This document shows positions 25,529-34,270 of a stretch of 60,424 nt of DNA, piece after piece. The first letter of the stretch is position 1, and each line of letters starts with the position of its first letter. The notes beneath the pieces were generated by a model. That model made no database searches, was not told where the DNA came from, and worked only from the letters and a program-made list of their open reading frames with translations. The DNA lies in assembly GCA_964426135.1 (NCBI GenBank), contig CAYRPN010000022.1, forward strand, positions 1 through 60,424. Reading direction: 5' to 3'. The stretch comes from CAYRPN01 sp964426135. GTDB taxonomy: Bacteria; Planctomycetota; Phycisphaerae; Phycisphaerales; Phycisphaeraceae. A program made the translations under genes and the position numbers.

Positions 25529-25663
25529 GGGTGGCTGGGGCTGGAGGCTTTGCGCAAGCCCCGGCCGGGCGCGCGGGGAGTTCTCAGAAAACAGTCAAAG
25601 GTGATTCGTCAGCACAAGTCGCACCGGCCGGGGCTTGCGTCGAGCCTTCAGCCCCAGCCACGC
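25529..25663. repeat. Palindromic element H1
   Basis: The left arm GTGGCTGGGGCTGGA...GCAAGCCCCGGCCGG (from 25531) and right arm CCGGCCGGGGCTTGC...CAGCCCCAGCCAC (to 25661) are inverted imperfect copies. The same family recurs at 58124-58218. It sits between convergent genes, 9 bases from one stop and 12 from the other. Confidence 0.85.
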
Positions 25664-25674
25664 AGCAATGAAAA

Positions 25675-26169
25675 TCACGATATCTGCGGCGCGGCGTGTC
25701 CTATGGCGTGCAGGAACGTCGACGGATCGACGATTGCCAGTTTGGGGAATCGTCTGCAAAACTCAACGCCCTCAGGCGTGTCCTGGCGCATGAGGTAGGT
25801 CAGGTGTCGATCATTCCACGTCACCAGGTAGGCCGCTTCCGCCGCCACCGACAGATCGATGTACGGCTCGTCATCCGGATCGCGGGGAAGCGAAAATGCT
25901 TTCGGTACTTCCGTCAGCAGCAGCGATCTGTTTCGAGCCGTGCGAAGAAGGGTCTGGGAGTCCTCGCTTGTCAGAAGCGGGAACTTGCGAAGCAGCTCCG
26001 GCCGATGAAGCACATCTTCGATCTCGGCTATGACCGCGGCGCTCAGACATAATTGCACGATGCCGGCGTCAACGAGTTCCAAACACTTGCGCGCCGCGTT
26101 GGTGCGCTTTCCCGCGCCTTGCAGGAAAACAACGCAGTCGTACACGGCTCGTATTGGAGAGGCGCTCAT
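25675..26169 (-). CDS. PIN-domain toxin (COG1569-like)
   Basis: The protein has 164 residues. The PIN domain is recognised by the N-terminal acidic residue in RAVYDCVVFLQGAG, the mid-region AAVIAEIEDVLHRPELLRKF and the C-terminal acidic cluster DPDDEPYIDLSVAAEAAYLVTWNDRHL. These proteins are metal-dependent ribonucleases and act as toxins. The gene follows and overlaps the antitoxin gene by four bases (ATGA-type, 26166-26169). It belongs to the accessory island. Confidence 0.85.
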   Translation of the reverse strand: MSASPIRAVYDCVVFLQGAGKRTNAARKCLELVDAGIVQLCLSAAVIAEIEDVLHRPELLRKFPLLTSEDSQTLLRTARNRSLLLTEVPKAFSLPRDPDDEPYIDLSVAAEAAYLVTWNDRHLTYLMRQDTPEGVEFCRRFPKLAIVDPSTFLHAIGHAAPQIS

Positions 26170-26423
26170 GCCGGCTTGCGAAGGCGATCGCGCCGAGCCG
26201 CGTCGCGGGCTTCGTGGAGAATGGCGGTGAACTCGTCGTCAGAAACACCAGAAGCATCGACTGCACGGGCCAACGGCTCTGCTGCTGCCGCCAGCGCGAG
26301 CGGCGCTTCCAGTTCCCTGGCGATAAGTTGCTCGACGTACTGAGCGACATCCTTGCCTTCAGCGCCGGCACGCTGCCTGAGCAAAGCTTCGGCATCCGAT
26401 GGAAGTGAGATCGTCAGCGTCAT
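26166..26423 (-). CDS. Antitoxin of the PIN module
   Basis: This 85-residue protein starts MTLTISLPSDAEALLRQRAG, the usual short beta strand and helix of ribbon-helix-helix antitoxins, which bind DNA as dimers and neutralise the toxin with the C-terminal tail. It precedes and overlaps the PIN toxin gene, a typical toxin-antitoxin order, and probably represses its own promoter. Confidence 0.8.
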   Translation of the reverse strand: MTLTISLPSDAEALLRQRAGAEGKDVAQYVEQLIARELEAPLALAAAAEPLARAVDASGVSDDEFTAILHEARDAARRDRLRKPA

Positions 26424-26453
26424 GGTTTCATTTTAGCATGAATGCCATTGAAA

Positions 26454-26771
26454 TCACGCCACTTGCTTGCCGACCGCAGAACACGGGCGAATGCGCCGGA
26501 TCGCCTGCCCCGCCGCGTCCTGGGCGCACTGGAGATCGTAGTGGCTCTGGAGATTCAACCAACTCTGGGCGTCGGTGCCGAAGTAGCGCGCCAATCGCAG
26601 CGCGGTGTCGGCGCTGATGCCGCGGCGCTCGCGCAGGATTTCATTGATCCGCGCTGCCGTGACTTCCAGCGCACGAGCCAGCGCGTTGCTGGAAAGCCCC
26701 AGCGGCTTCATGAAGTCTTCGCGCAGATGCTCGCCGGGATGAATGGGCTTCAGTTTCTTCGCCATGGTCAT
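26454..26771 (-). CDS. higA: HigA-type antitoxin, XRE family
   Basis: The protein has 105 residues with a helix-turn-helix of the HigA/VapI type: IHPGEHLREDFMKPLGLSSNALARALEV, then INEILRERRGISADTALRLARYFGT. It should bind HigB and repress the module. The start may be M1 or M3. It lies downstream of the toxin gene, the reversed order typical of higBA. Confidence 0.9.
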   Translation of the reverse strand: MTMAKKLKPIHPGEHLREDFMKPLGLSSNALARALEVTAARINEILRERRGISADTALRLARYFGTDAQSWLNLQSHYDLQCAQDAAGQAIRRIRPCSAVGKQVA

Positions 26772-26811
26772 TTCTCGTCAGTGACAGTTCTTCGTCTTCG
26801 ATAGTCGTTCG

Positions 26812-27090
26812 TCAGTGATAATCGACAATCTCGACATTCGCCGGCCCCTCCGCCGTCCACACAAAGCACACCCGGAACTGATCGTTGATGCGGATGCTGT
26901 GCTGGCCGGCGCGGTTGCCCTTTAAAGCCTCCAGCCGGTTGCCGGGCGGAGCGCGCAGAAAGCTCAACGTCGCGGCCGCGTTCAATTGGTCCAGCTTGCG
27001 CCGCGCCACGGACTCAAAGCTCGCGAAGCGCGCCACCCGCATCCGCCTGAACAGCCGCTCGGTGTCGGCACAGGCAAAGGACTGGATCAT
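26812..27090 (-). CDS. higB: HigB-type toxin, RelE superfamily
   Basis: The protein has 92 residues and starts MIQSFACADTERLFRR. It has the family landmarks RLEALKGNRAGQHSIRINDQFRVCFVW, and the C-terminal residues are Asp-Tyr-His. It is a ribosome-dependent mRNA interferase by family. The gene is 40 bases ahead of higA. A single promoter upstream near 27100 probably serves both. Confidence 0.9.
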   Translation of the reverse strand: MIQSFACADTERLFRRMRVARFASFESVARRKLDQLNAAATLSFLRAPPGNRLEALKGNRAGQHSIRINDQFRVCFVWTAEGPANVEIVDYH

Positions 27091-27153
27091 ATCCGCATAT
27101 TGTAGATCGATCTGCGATATGGCTCAAGAGGCGGCTTCGCGGAAGGCAAGCAC

Positions 27154-27350
27154 GGGTCTGCCAAAATTTCCGGGGACGGCGGATCGGCCCCCTCGCCCCC
27201 GGCTCTGCGGGGGAGAGGGCTGGGGTGAGGGGGTTTGCGATGTCGAGCGACAAATGGACGCCCAAGGTTCACCGTCCCCCTCACCCTAACCCTCTCCCCC
27301 AGCAGACTGGGGGAGAGGGGACCAAGCCATCCCGGAAAATTTGGCACACC
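27154..27350. repeat. Palindromic element B2, inverted pair of B units
   Basis: Two inverted copies of the unit seen alone at 10087-10166. Left arm: TCTGCCAAAATTTCCGGGGA at 27157-27176, then GGGGGAGAGGGCTGGGGTGAGG. Right arm: CCCTCACCCTAACCCTCTCC, then GGGGGAGAGG, then CCCGGAAAATTTGGCACACC. The outer parts (CCAAAATTTCCGG/CCGGAAAATTTGG) are inverted as well, so the whole element is a palindrome of about 195 bp. Confidence 0.85.
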
Positions 27351-28158
27351 CGGCAAGCACCACCGCCTCGCGCAGGAAGTAGGAAGGGCAACCGACGGCG
27401 TAGGGTGGGCACCGCCCACCACGAGCGCCGGACGGCAACCACCCATCAAGAACGCCCTTTCGCCGCGGCTGATTTTCCGACGAAAGTCCACGAACGGAAG
27501 CGCGGGGCCGCCGGGGCTTTCGAGTCTACTCGCCCGCCTCCCCTGGCTTGCGCCAGGGGCTACGCCATGCCGCCGCTTCGCGGCTGATTGAAAGCAAGCA
27601 GCCTCGGGCAGCCGACAACGGTCATTCACGTCACTTGCTTTCAACCGGACCAAGCGGGCATTGGGTCTGGGGCGGCCGCGTGGGGCTGTAACTTTTGCAT
27701 CGATCGGTCAATGTAAGGTAGGCATGGCGGCCGGCCCGGTGGCGGGGCCGGGTTGTTCTTTGGCATGTTTTCGCTGGGATTCGATGGGGAGGGGTGGCCG
27801 GTGGATGTGGCCGGAATGTGTCCTACCTTTTCGGCAGTCATTTTGTAAGCGGTTGCGGATTCATGAGTTAGCCTTGTTTTCGACTGCCAGGGGGTCCGTG
27901 GCCGGCCACTTTCGGACAGGGCCGGCGGGCGACGGTGGGCCATGAGGAGCGGCAATCAACGGGGGCATTCGGCAGGGCAATCTGAATGATGGGCAAGCAG
28001 GACAGCCCGCCGCCGGCCAAGGGTGGGCGGCGACAGTCCTGCACAATCGCCTGTCGCGAAGCCGGGTTTCGACTGCCGTGCGCTGCCCCGCAGTCGAAGC
28101 GCGTTCGTAACAAGTCGATACGATAATCGTCCCGATGCTCCACCTGCCGGCACCAGCC
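27351..28158. other. Gene-free region of about 0.8 kb with hairpins
   Basis: No reading frame here looks like a gene. Visible items are a half C-variant (27398-27420), a hairpin CCCCTGGCTTGCGCCAGGGG (27540-27559), an inverted pair TTGAAAGCAAG at 27589 with CTTGCTTTCAA at 27632, and a diverged inverted pair around AAGGTAGG (27714) and CCTACCTT (27823). The rest is GC-rich without structure that I recognise. It separates the higBA island from the sensor kinase gene. Confidence 0.5.
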
Positions 28159-30009
28159 ATGCACCGCCGACGAAGACTCATACGAAAGGTCGCCCCGGTC
28201 TATGTCCTGGTCGTCATCGCAACGACCATGGCATTTGCGCTGTATGTCGGAGCGACCGTTCGCCAGACCTACATCGATCGCTCCATCGTTGAACTGGAGA
28301 GCAAGGTCAACCTGTTCATGCTGCTGGTTGAGCCCGTCCTGGAGGCGCCGCGTCAGCAACTTCAAGATGCGTGCGACCAGTACGGCGAAGCCAGCGGCGT
28401 GCGCCTCACCGTGATGCTCACGGACGGACTCGTCGTGGGCGACTCCAGTGCCCGGCCCGGTGAAATGGAGAACCACGCTTCGCGCGTGGAAATGGCCGGC
28501 GCGCTGGCGGGCCGCACGGGGCACGATGTTCGGCGCAGCGCGACCACGCGCGACTTCACCGCCTATGTCGCCAAGCCGATTGAGCGCGACGGCAAGGTGA
28601 TTGCCGTGGTGCGTGCGGGGCTGGAAATGGTCGAACTGGGCGATGTGCTTCAGACGGTTTACGTGCGCGTCGCCGTCGCCGGCGCGCTGGCGATGGTGGT
28701 GATCGGCGTCGTGGCCATGTATGTGTTCCATCGCTTCATCAGCCGCCCGCTGCAGCGACTGCAGAACCGGGCGGAGCGCTTCGGCGCCAGCGATCTGACC
28801 GAGTTGGTGCCTCAGTCGAAATCGGACGCCGCCGAGTTTGCCACGCTGGCGGACGTGCTCAATGCGATGGCTCGGCAACTCGACGAGAAGATCGGCACCG
28901 TGACGCAGCAGGCTCGCGAACAGCAGGCGGTGCTCACGGGCATGATCGAGGGCGTGCTCGCCGTGGACAACCGGGAGCGCGTCATCATGCTCAACGCCGC
29001 CGCCGCCAAGTGGCTGGATGTCGACCTGGCGCGGGTGCATGGCCGCATGTCCTACGAGGTGATCCGCAATTCCCAGATTCAGGACCTGATCGCCCGCACG
29101 CTGGAAAGCGATGCCCCGATCGCCGCGGAACTGACCCTGCGCGGACAGGACGACCGGCTCTACCTGCAGGCTCAGTCGTCGCCCTTGCGCGGCGATGCGG
29201 GCGGCCGCGGCGTGGTCGTGGTGCTCCACGACGTCACGCGGCTGCGCCAGCTTGAGACGGTCCGCCAGCAGTTCGTGTCCAACGTTTCGCACGAGTTGAA
29301 GACTCCGATCGCCGCGATCAAGGCGGCCGTGGAAACCATGATCGACGACGAATCGCCGCGGCACGGCGAGCACGACACCGCGCCGCCGATGTCGCTTGCC
29401 GATGGATCCCTTGTTCCCGCCATGGGCCGCGAGCGGTTCCTGGGCATCATCAGTCGCCAGGCCGACCGCCTCAACGCTATCGTGGAAGATCTGCTCATGC
29501 TGGCCCGCATCGAAGAGGACGAACAGAACCGCAAGCTTGCGATGCAGCGAGGGCCGGTCATCGCCGTGCTGCGCGGCGCCGTGGAGACCTGCCAGACCAA
29601 AGCCGACGACAAATCCATGGCCATCACCGTCACCGCCGAGGACGGACTGAAGGCGAACATGAACGCGCCGCTGCTGGAGCAGGCCGTGGTGAACATGCTG
29701 GACAACGCGATCAAGTACAGCCCGTCGGAAACGGAGATCGTCGCCTCGGCCCGGCAGGAGAACGGCGAGATTGTGATCGCCGTGCGCGACCAGGGACCGG
29801 GCATCGAAAGGATTCACCTGCCCCGCGTGTTCGAACGGTTCTATCGCACCGACAAGGCCCGAAGCCGATCGCTCGGCGGCACCGGACTCGGCTTGGCGAT
29901 TGTGAAACACGTGGCGCAGGCGCACGGCGGCCGCGTCAGCGCGGACAGTTCGCAGGAAGACGGCCCCGGCCGCGGCAGCACGTTTCGCATTCATCTGCCG
30001 GCGTTGTGA
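28159..30009 (+). CDS. PhoR-like sensor histidine kinase
   Basis: The kinase has 616 residues when started at ATG 28159 (MHRRRRLIRKVAP, basic residues before the first helix); ATG 28135 is the alternative. Order: membrane helix (about 12-32), extracytoplasmic sensor (to about 178), second helix, HAMP (FHRFISRPLQRLQNRAERFG), PAS (QQAVLTGMIEGVLAVDN), and HisKA with phosphoacceptor H378 in VSHELKTP. The ATPase has N-box NMLDNAIKYS (from N512) and G boxes DQGPGI and GGTGLGLAI. This is the PhoR-type layout, often for phosphate or envelope sensing. No response regulator gene lies next to it. Confidence 0.9.
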   Translation: MHRRRRLIRKVAPVYVLVVIATTMAFALYVGATVRQTYIDRSIVELESKVNLFMLLVEPVLEAPRQQLQDACDQYGEASGVRLTVMLTDGLVVGDSSARPGEMENHASRVEMAGALAGRTGHDVRRSATTRDFTAYVAKPIERDGKVIAVVRAGLEMVELGDVLQTVYVRVAVAGALAMVVIGVVAMYVFHRFISRPLQRLQNRAERFGASDLTELVPQSKSDAAEFATLADVLNAMARQLDEKIGTVTQQAREQQAVLTGMIEGVLAVDNRERVIMLNAAAAKWLDVDLARVHGRMSYEVIRNSQIQDLIARTLESDAPIAAELTLRGQDDRLYLQAQSSPLRGDAGGRGVVVVLHDVTRLRQLETVRQQFVSNVSHELKTPIAAIKAAVETMIDDESPRHGEHDTAPPMSLADGSLVPAMGRERFLGIISRQADRLNAIVEDLLMLARIEEDEQNRKLAMQRGPVIAVLRGAVETCQTKADDKSMAITVTAEDGLKANMNAPLLEQAVVNMLDNAIKYSPSETEIVASARQENGEIVIAVRDQGPGIERIHLPRVFERFYRTDKARSRSLGGTGLGLAIVKHVAQAHGGRVSADSSQEDGPGRGSTFRIHLPAL

Positions 30010-30167
30010 AAGGGGTGGGAGGAGTGGACGGAAGGAGGAGGGAACTCGAAACAGTGAACGGAAGTTCCGGGGAGCGGGATGGTGTAGACTTATCCATGTC
30101 GGCCCACGATGTTTGATGGCCAAAGACCAACTTGGAATTCCCGGTTCAAGTCCGCGCCGGACGACTC

Positions 30168-31004
30168 ATGGATAACCGGACCAATCCACTCCCGTGTCGG
30201 GCTCTTCGTGCCGGCTTCACGCTGGTCGAGGTGCTCGTCGTCGTCGCCGTCATCGTGCTGATCGTGGCGATTCTCCTGCCGGCGCTCGGTCGCGCCAGGG
30301 AGAGCGCGCGGGAAGTGGCTTGCAAGGCGAATCTGAACGGCTACGCGGTGGGCTTCGTCGGATACAGTCTGGACAATTCCCACGGCGTGATGAAGATCGT
30401 GCAGGAATGGGGCGGGCATCCGTACCCCAATTACATTCGCCGGAATTCGCAGGCATCTCCCGCGTACCGAGGCGAGTGGTCCGTGGATCTGATCAGGCAA
30501 TACGCCGACGGCATCAGCGACAAATCCGTCTACGGCATCGCCATGTGTCCGAGCGTGGAGGCCGCGTTGATGCAGCGCTACGTCGAGGTGCGCAACATCG
30601 GGAGCAACCATCCGTTCCTCGAGTTTCAGTACACCTACTGGGGCCGGGTCGAGCGCCTTCCTTCCGACCGGTATCAGGGGCCCGTTCAGGACGAACTGAC
30701 CCGCCGGCGACTGGACGCCACGCGGCTGATCTTCAGCGACATCCTGTACTGGGACGCGTCGGATCGCGCCTGGCGTTACAACCACGGCCCGCGCGGATGG
30801 GCGTTCAATGAATACAACTGGCTTCCGTGGGACCGCGGCGTGACGCCCAATATCTCCGGCTGCAATCAGGTCATGGGCGACGGCAGCGTCCGCTGGAAAT
30901 CGCGTGACGATTTCCAGAACCTCAGCCTGATGTCCACCCCGGCGGCTTATCCCGGCGGCATGATCGGCCGCCGCGGCGTCAACGCGGATTCGTTTTACTA
31001 TTGA
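30168..31004 (+). CDS. Prepilin-like protein
   Basis: The protein has 278 residues. The type III signal is ALRAGFTLVEVLVVVAVIVLIVA near residue 16, with Glu at +5, followed by a long hydrophobic helix. The globular part contains AMCPSVEAALMQR and ends with MGDGSVRWKSRDDF, a DG-motif region as seen in DUF1559-like proteins. I chose ATG 30168 (MDNRTNPLPC); the frame is open from 30132. It lies alone between the sensor kinase and a PEP-CTERM gene. No pilus assembly genes are nearby. Confidence 0.85.
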   Translation: MDNRTNPLPCRALRAGFTLVEVLVVVAVIVLIVAILLPALGRARESAREVACKANLNGYAVGFVGYSLDNSHGVMKIVQEWGGHPYPNYIRRNSQASPAYRGEWSVDLIRQYADGISDKSVYGIAMCPSVEAALMQRYVEVRNIGSNHPFLEFQYTYWGRVERLPSDRYQGPVQDELTRRRLDATRLIFSDILYWDASDRAWRYNHGPRGWAFNEYNWLPWDRGVTPNISGCNQVMGDGSVRWKSRDDFQNLSLMSTPAAYPGGMIGRRGVNADSFYY

Positions 31005-31024
31005 TTCGCCAGCGCGATTCACTC

Positions 31025-31053
31025 TTGCAGCGTTCGGTTCAGGTAGATACAGT
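31025..31053 (+). promoter_or_regulatory. Possible sigma70-like promoter of the second PEP-CTERM gene
   Basis: TTGCAG at 31025-31030 and TACAGT at 31048-31053 are spaced by 17 bases, about 50 bases ahead of the start codon. Each matches the consensus only partly. Confidence 0.25.
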
Positions 31054-31103
31054 GAAGTCTCGTGATGGATTGACCCACCAACTCTTCCAAAGGAGATTCA
31101 GAA

Positions 31104-31826
31104 ATGAACATCAAGCGATTCCTCACTTCCACCGCGCTCCTCCTGACCGTCGCCGGCCCGGCTTCGGCGACCGTCACTTTCAGCGGCGCCACCAGCAATC
31201 CGGCGAACAACACCTTGCTGGTTGACACCACCGGCACGCTGGTCAGCGCCGTCAACTTCGGCGGTGCGAACACCGTCAACAACGGCGTCAGTTTCACCGG
31301 AAGCAGCGCTCTGAACGGCGTCGTCAGCGGCGTTTCGTTCGCCCACTCCGGCTTGAGTGGTTTTGGCGGCGGCGCGACGGTCAATGGATCCAGCACCGCC
31401 GACCCGCTCTTCATGACCCTCGTGTTCTTCAACAACCAAACCGGCCCGCATCAGATGGCGGTCAGCGGCCTCAGCGCCACCAAAGACTACCTCGTCGAGT
31501 TCATGTGGGGCGAAGGGCGAACCAACCTCAACGGCGTGTTCGATCTCACCGTCACCGGCAGTACGTCGGCGACCAATGCCTTCGTGGACAACTTCACCTT
31601 CGGCGGCGCCACTCCCAACGGTCCCGAGACCAAGAAAACCACCCGATTCCTCCTCTCCGGTGAAGCCGGGTTCAACCTGAGCTTCATCAAGGACGGCGGC
31701 ACCCTTGGCCCGGGCATCTCCGGCTTCCAGATTCGCGAACTGGCGACCATCCCTGAACCCGCCACCGCGACGATGGCGCTCGTGGGCATGGGCGGCCTGA
31801 TGCTTCGCCGCCGCCGCAACGCCTGA
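31104..31826 (+). CDS. PEP-CTERM exoprotein
   Basis: This 240-residue protein has a signal peptide (MNIKRFLTSTALLLTVAGPASA). The middle is rich in Gly, Ser, Thr and Asn with alternating beta pattern. The C-terminal sorting signal is IPEPATATM, hydrophobic residues and RRRRNA. It should be processed by an exosortase encoded elsewhere. The start is firm: AAGGAG at 31089-31094 precedes ATG 31104. A strong terminator follows. The body domain is not recognised; the PEP tail closely resembles that of the gene at 507. Confidence 0.9.
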   Translation: MNIKRFLTSTALLLTVAGPASATVTFSGATSNPANNTLLVDTTGTLVSAVNFGGANTVNNGVSFTGSSALNGVVSGVSFAHSGLSGFGGGATVNGSSTADPLFMTLVFFNNQTGPHQMAVSGLSATKDYLVEFMWGEGRTNLNGVFDLTVTGSTSATNAFVDNFTFGGATPNGPETKKTTRFLLSGEAGFNLSFIKDGGTLGPGISGFQIRELATIPEPATATMALVGMGGLMLRRRRNA

Positions 31827-31855
31827 ACCGCAACCCCATCCACCAATACACTGCG

Positions 31856-31884
31856 AAACCCCGCCAGCAAGGCGGGGTTTTTTC
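31856..31884 (+). terminator. Rho-independent terminator
   Basis: AAACCCCGCC (31856-31865), loop AGCAA, GGCGGGGTTT (31871-31880), then further T residues: a perfect 10-bp stem 30 bases after the PEP-CTERM stop. Confidence 0.9.
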
Positions 31885-31994
31885 ATGATCAAGAACTCCC
31901 GTGTGCCTGATCCTTCAGACATCGCACGCGCCGATCGGTGACGATCGCCATCAGACTCCGGCAGTCCGTTACGTCAGGCGCAGGCGACTGAGCA

Positions 31995-33344
31995 TCATGG
32001 TTTGGAAACACCTGTTTCGACGGCGGTGATGGAAAGTTTGGACAGGGTGCTGGCGCCGCTGCGCCGCTCGATGGTCAGGCGCACGACACCGCCTGGAACG
32101 CGATTGCTGACGGCGCGTTCGTAGTGCGTCTCGTCCTGGCCCGTCGCGGTTTCGACCAATTCCCGGCCCTTGAACAGGGCCGTCTCAATCTCCGCGTCGC
32201 CGATCTTCACCTTGTGAGCGAGCGAGACTGCCTGATAGTCCAGGCGATATCTGGACTTCTCGTCGTCCACGGTGGCGATCCGGACAACGCTGCCGTCGAG
32301 CACAACCATCCCTCGCGGCAACGGAAACGGCGGCAGAACGTGCGGCGGCTGCGACAACCCCGTGACAGTCCAGACCTTCAGACGCTTGGGATGTGCTGGG
32401 CCTGCCTGGCCTTCGGTCAGCGAATAGTCGGTCGTGGCGCAATCGACGGCCCGGCCTTCGATCTGAAGCGCTTCCTTGCCCGTCTTCGCGGCTGCGTAGC
32501 CAAGGTCGAGCAGCGTCTTCATATCGTCACCCCACTTGCGACCTGGCGAAATCTCCCAACCGGCGGAGGTGAATTGCGCCGGCGCGACCATCTCCCGCCC
32601 CTGCGCCAGCCCTTGAAACACCAGGGCGGAACGCCGAGTGGTCGTGATCTGGCCGGCAAGCGTCGCCTCTTCGTCCCAGACCACGTACGCCCCGGCGGGA
32701 AACCCTGCCCAGATTTTTCCCGCTTCGGCCTTGGCGTCCCGAGGCAGCGCCGCGGCTCTCGTGCTGAACAGATTTGGGGTGGACGGCGCCGAACCGGGCA
32801 ACGCCGAAGAAGGATTGACCGGCGCTGGAGCCGGCGCGGGTTTGTTCGGATCGGGCGTCGGATCGGGAGTCGGCACCGGCATCGCCGGGGCTGCGGATGG
32901 GCCCTTGCGCGAGAGCGTGTAAACCTTCTGCCCGGTCGTCAGTTTCAGGACCGCCCCATCCCGTCGAGCGGAGAAGCGATAGGTCGCCTCGCCGTGCGTG
33001 AAGGTGCCCGCGATGCCCGGTCCATCGACGCCGGCCTTCATCGGATAGGTGCGCCCGGCGGCCAGGAACTCGCCGACGTACCCCTTCACCGACATCCGAA
33101 TGGTGATCGCCATTTCATCGTTGCTGAACTCGCCAACGAACGGATCGGCAGACAACGGATTGGTGTCGTCCTCATCGGGTTTCTCCGACTTTTCCCCTGG
33201 CGCCAAAGCCAAGGCGAAAGCCGGCGGTGGAGAAACCGATCGGTCCGCGCCCACCGCCCCATTCCATGTCACAACCATCGCGAAACCCAGCGCGGATACG
33301 ACGGTGAACGGCGTGGGGAACATGGCCTTTTCGCCCTTGGACAT
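31995..33344 (-). CDS. Exported protein of unknown function
   Basis: The protein has 449 residues when started at ATG 33344 (MSKGEKAMFPTPFTVVSALGFAMVV, a signal peptide with Lys before the hydrophobic part); ATG 33323 and 33353 are close alternatives. The frame stays open to 33578, but that would overlap the neighbouring gene. Residues about 50-150 look like a small beta-barrel repeat (FVGEFSNDEMAITIRMSVKG..., YVGEFLAAGRTYPM). A Pro-rich linker (PTPDPTPDPNKPAPAPAP) separates it from a C-terminal half of about 250 residues. I do not recognise the C-terminal family. Confidence 0.65.
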   Translation of the reverse strand: MSKGEKAMFPTPFTVVSALGFAMVVTWNGAVGADRSVSPPPAFALALAPGEKSEKPDEDDTNPLSADPFVGEFSNDEMAITIRMSVKGYVGEFLAAGRTYPMKAGVDGPGIAGTFTHGEATYRFSARRDGAVLKLTTGQKVYTLSRKGPSAAPAMPVPTPDPTPDPNKPAPAPAPVNPSSALPGSAPSTPNLFSTRAAALPRDAKAEAGKIWAGFPAGAYVVWDEEATLAGQITTTRRSALVFQGLAQGREMVAPAQFTSAGWEISPGRKWGDDMKTLLDLGYAAAKTGKEALQIEGRAVDCATTDYSLTEGQAGPAHPKRLKVWTVTGLSQPPHVLPPFPLPRGMVVLDGSVVRIATVDDEKSRYRLDYQAVSLAHKVKIGDAEIETALFKGRELVETATGQDETHYERAVSNRVPGGVVRLTIERRSGASTLSKLSITAVETGVSKP

Positions 33345-33544
33345 TTCGATCATATCGGCGTTCAACAGGAGGCGGAAAACAAATCTTTCGCCGAATGCGT
33401 TGAACGGGCGGAGTGGCCGCCGCCCGCCGCGGATCCCTCTTGCGCTCGATTGCGGTGAGTCTTGCGGCGACGGCCTCACCGAACGCGCGTTGGGTTGATT
33501 CGCTTGAGGTTCCGCCCATCCACGCGACGAACTGCATTGGCTGG

Positions 33545-34246
33545 TTATCCCGTCATCGCCGGCACAACCGGTTGCCATCGGCCAGGAAGCGACGCAATGT
33601 CAGCGCCGTCGGCACCCGCACGCAGGACATGAGCAACCTGCGACCAATAGTCCTGCATCGAGCCTCGAAAATCGTTAAGAACGCTTCGCCCCCAATAACG
33701 TTTGGTCGTCGCTAACACAGGCCCTTCAAGCACATCACTGCATGCACGGGCGAGTTCATTGAGCTGATCGGCCGTATCGTCGGTCGCTACGTCGTCGCAC
33801 ACGGCAACCAGTAACGATTGCCGCTTGATCGTCTCTATATCAACCAACTGAATGAAGACATCCGGCGCGAGGTCTTCCTTTTCGCAAACGGTCCAAATCG
33901 GCGCCCAGAGGTCCATCCCAACGAATCGGATTTCGCTAAGAGCTGGGCCGTCACAGTCGTGCGTCCATCGCGCGTGAGATCTTGCGTTCCAACGCAGCCG
34001 CCCGAACCGAATCAAATCGCCGGTTCGTCGATCTATTTGGTCGCACCGAACTCCTTCTGGCGTGCGTACCGCGGCACGGACAATCGGATCGAGCGAGGGC
34101 AACAGGAACTGCCACGTACTGCGACAATAGAGGGCTGCGCGCTTGGATTTGCCAAGCGCGTAGAGAACGGAGTATTTACGGTGGTCAAATCGCCCCATTT
34201 GGTGCGTCTGGAAATCGTGGTTGATCGTATCTGCATCTAGAAACAC
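33545..34246 (-). CDS. Hypothetical protein
   Basis: The protein has 233 residues and no recognised domain. It contains many Trp, Asp and Cys residues (RYWGRSVLNDFRGSMQDYWSQV; LWAPIWTVCEKEDLAPDVFIQ) and no signal peptide or membrane helix. Codon use and base composition are less GC-rich than the neighbours, which suggests recent gain. A plus-strand frame at 33818-34240 covers the same DNA but looks less protein-like. The start may also be ATG 34198. Confidence 0.5.
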   Translation of the reverse strand: MFLDADTINHDFQTHQMGRFDHRKYSVLYALGKSKRAALYCRSTWQFLLPSLDPIVRAAVRTPEGVRCDQIDRRTGDLIRFGRLRWNARSHARWTHDCDGPALSEIRFVGMDLWAPIWTVCEKEDLAPDVFIQLVDIETIKRQSLLVAVCDDVATDDTADQLNELARACSDVLEGPVLATTKRYWGRSVLNDFRGSMQDYWSQVAHVLRAGADGADIASLPGRWQPVVPAMTG

Positions 34247-34270
34247 CTACCTGAGATTTTCTACGCCACC

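Noticed and set aside
27868..30123. Minus-strand open frame of 751 codons
   Set aside because: It is the antisense of the PhoR-like kinase, whose H, N and G boxes are unmistakable.
33818..34240. Plus-strand gene of 140 codons opposite the hypothetical gene at 33545
   Set aside because: It is shorter, has no clear ribosome binding site, and the minus-strand product looks more protein-like; only one is likely to be real.
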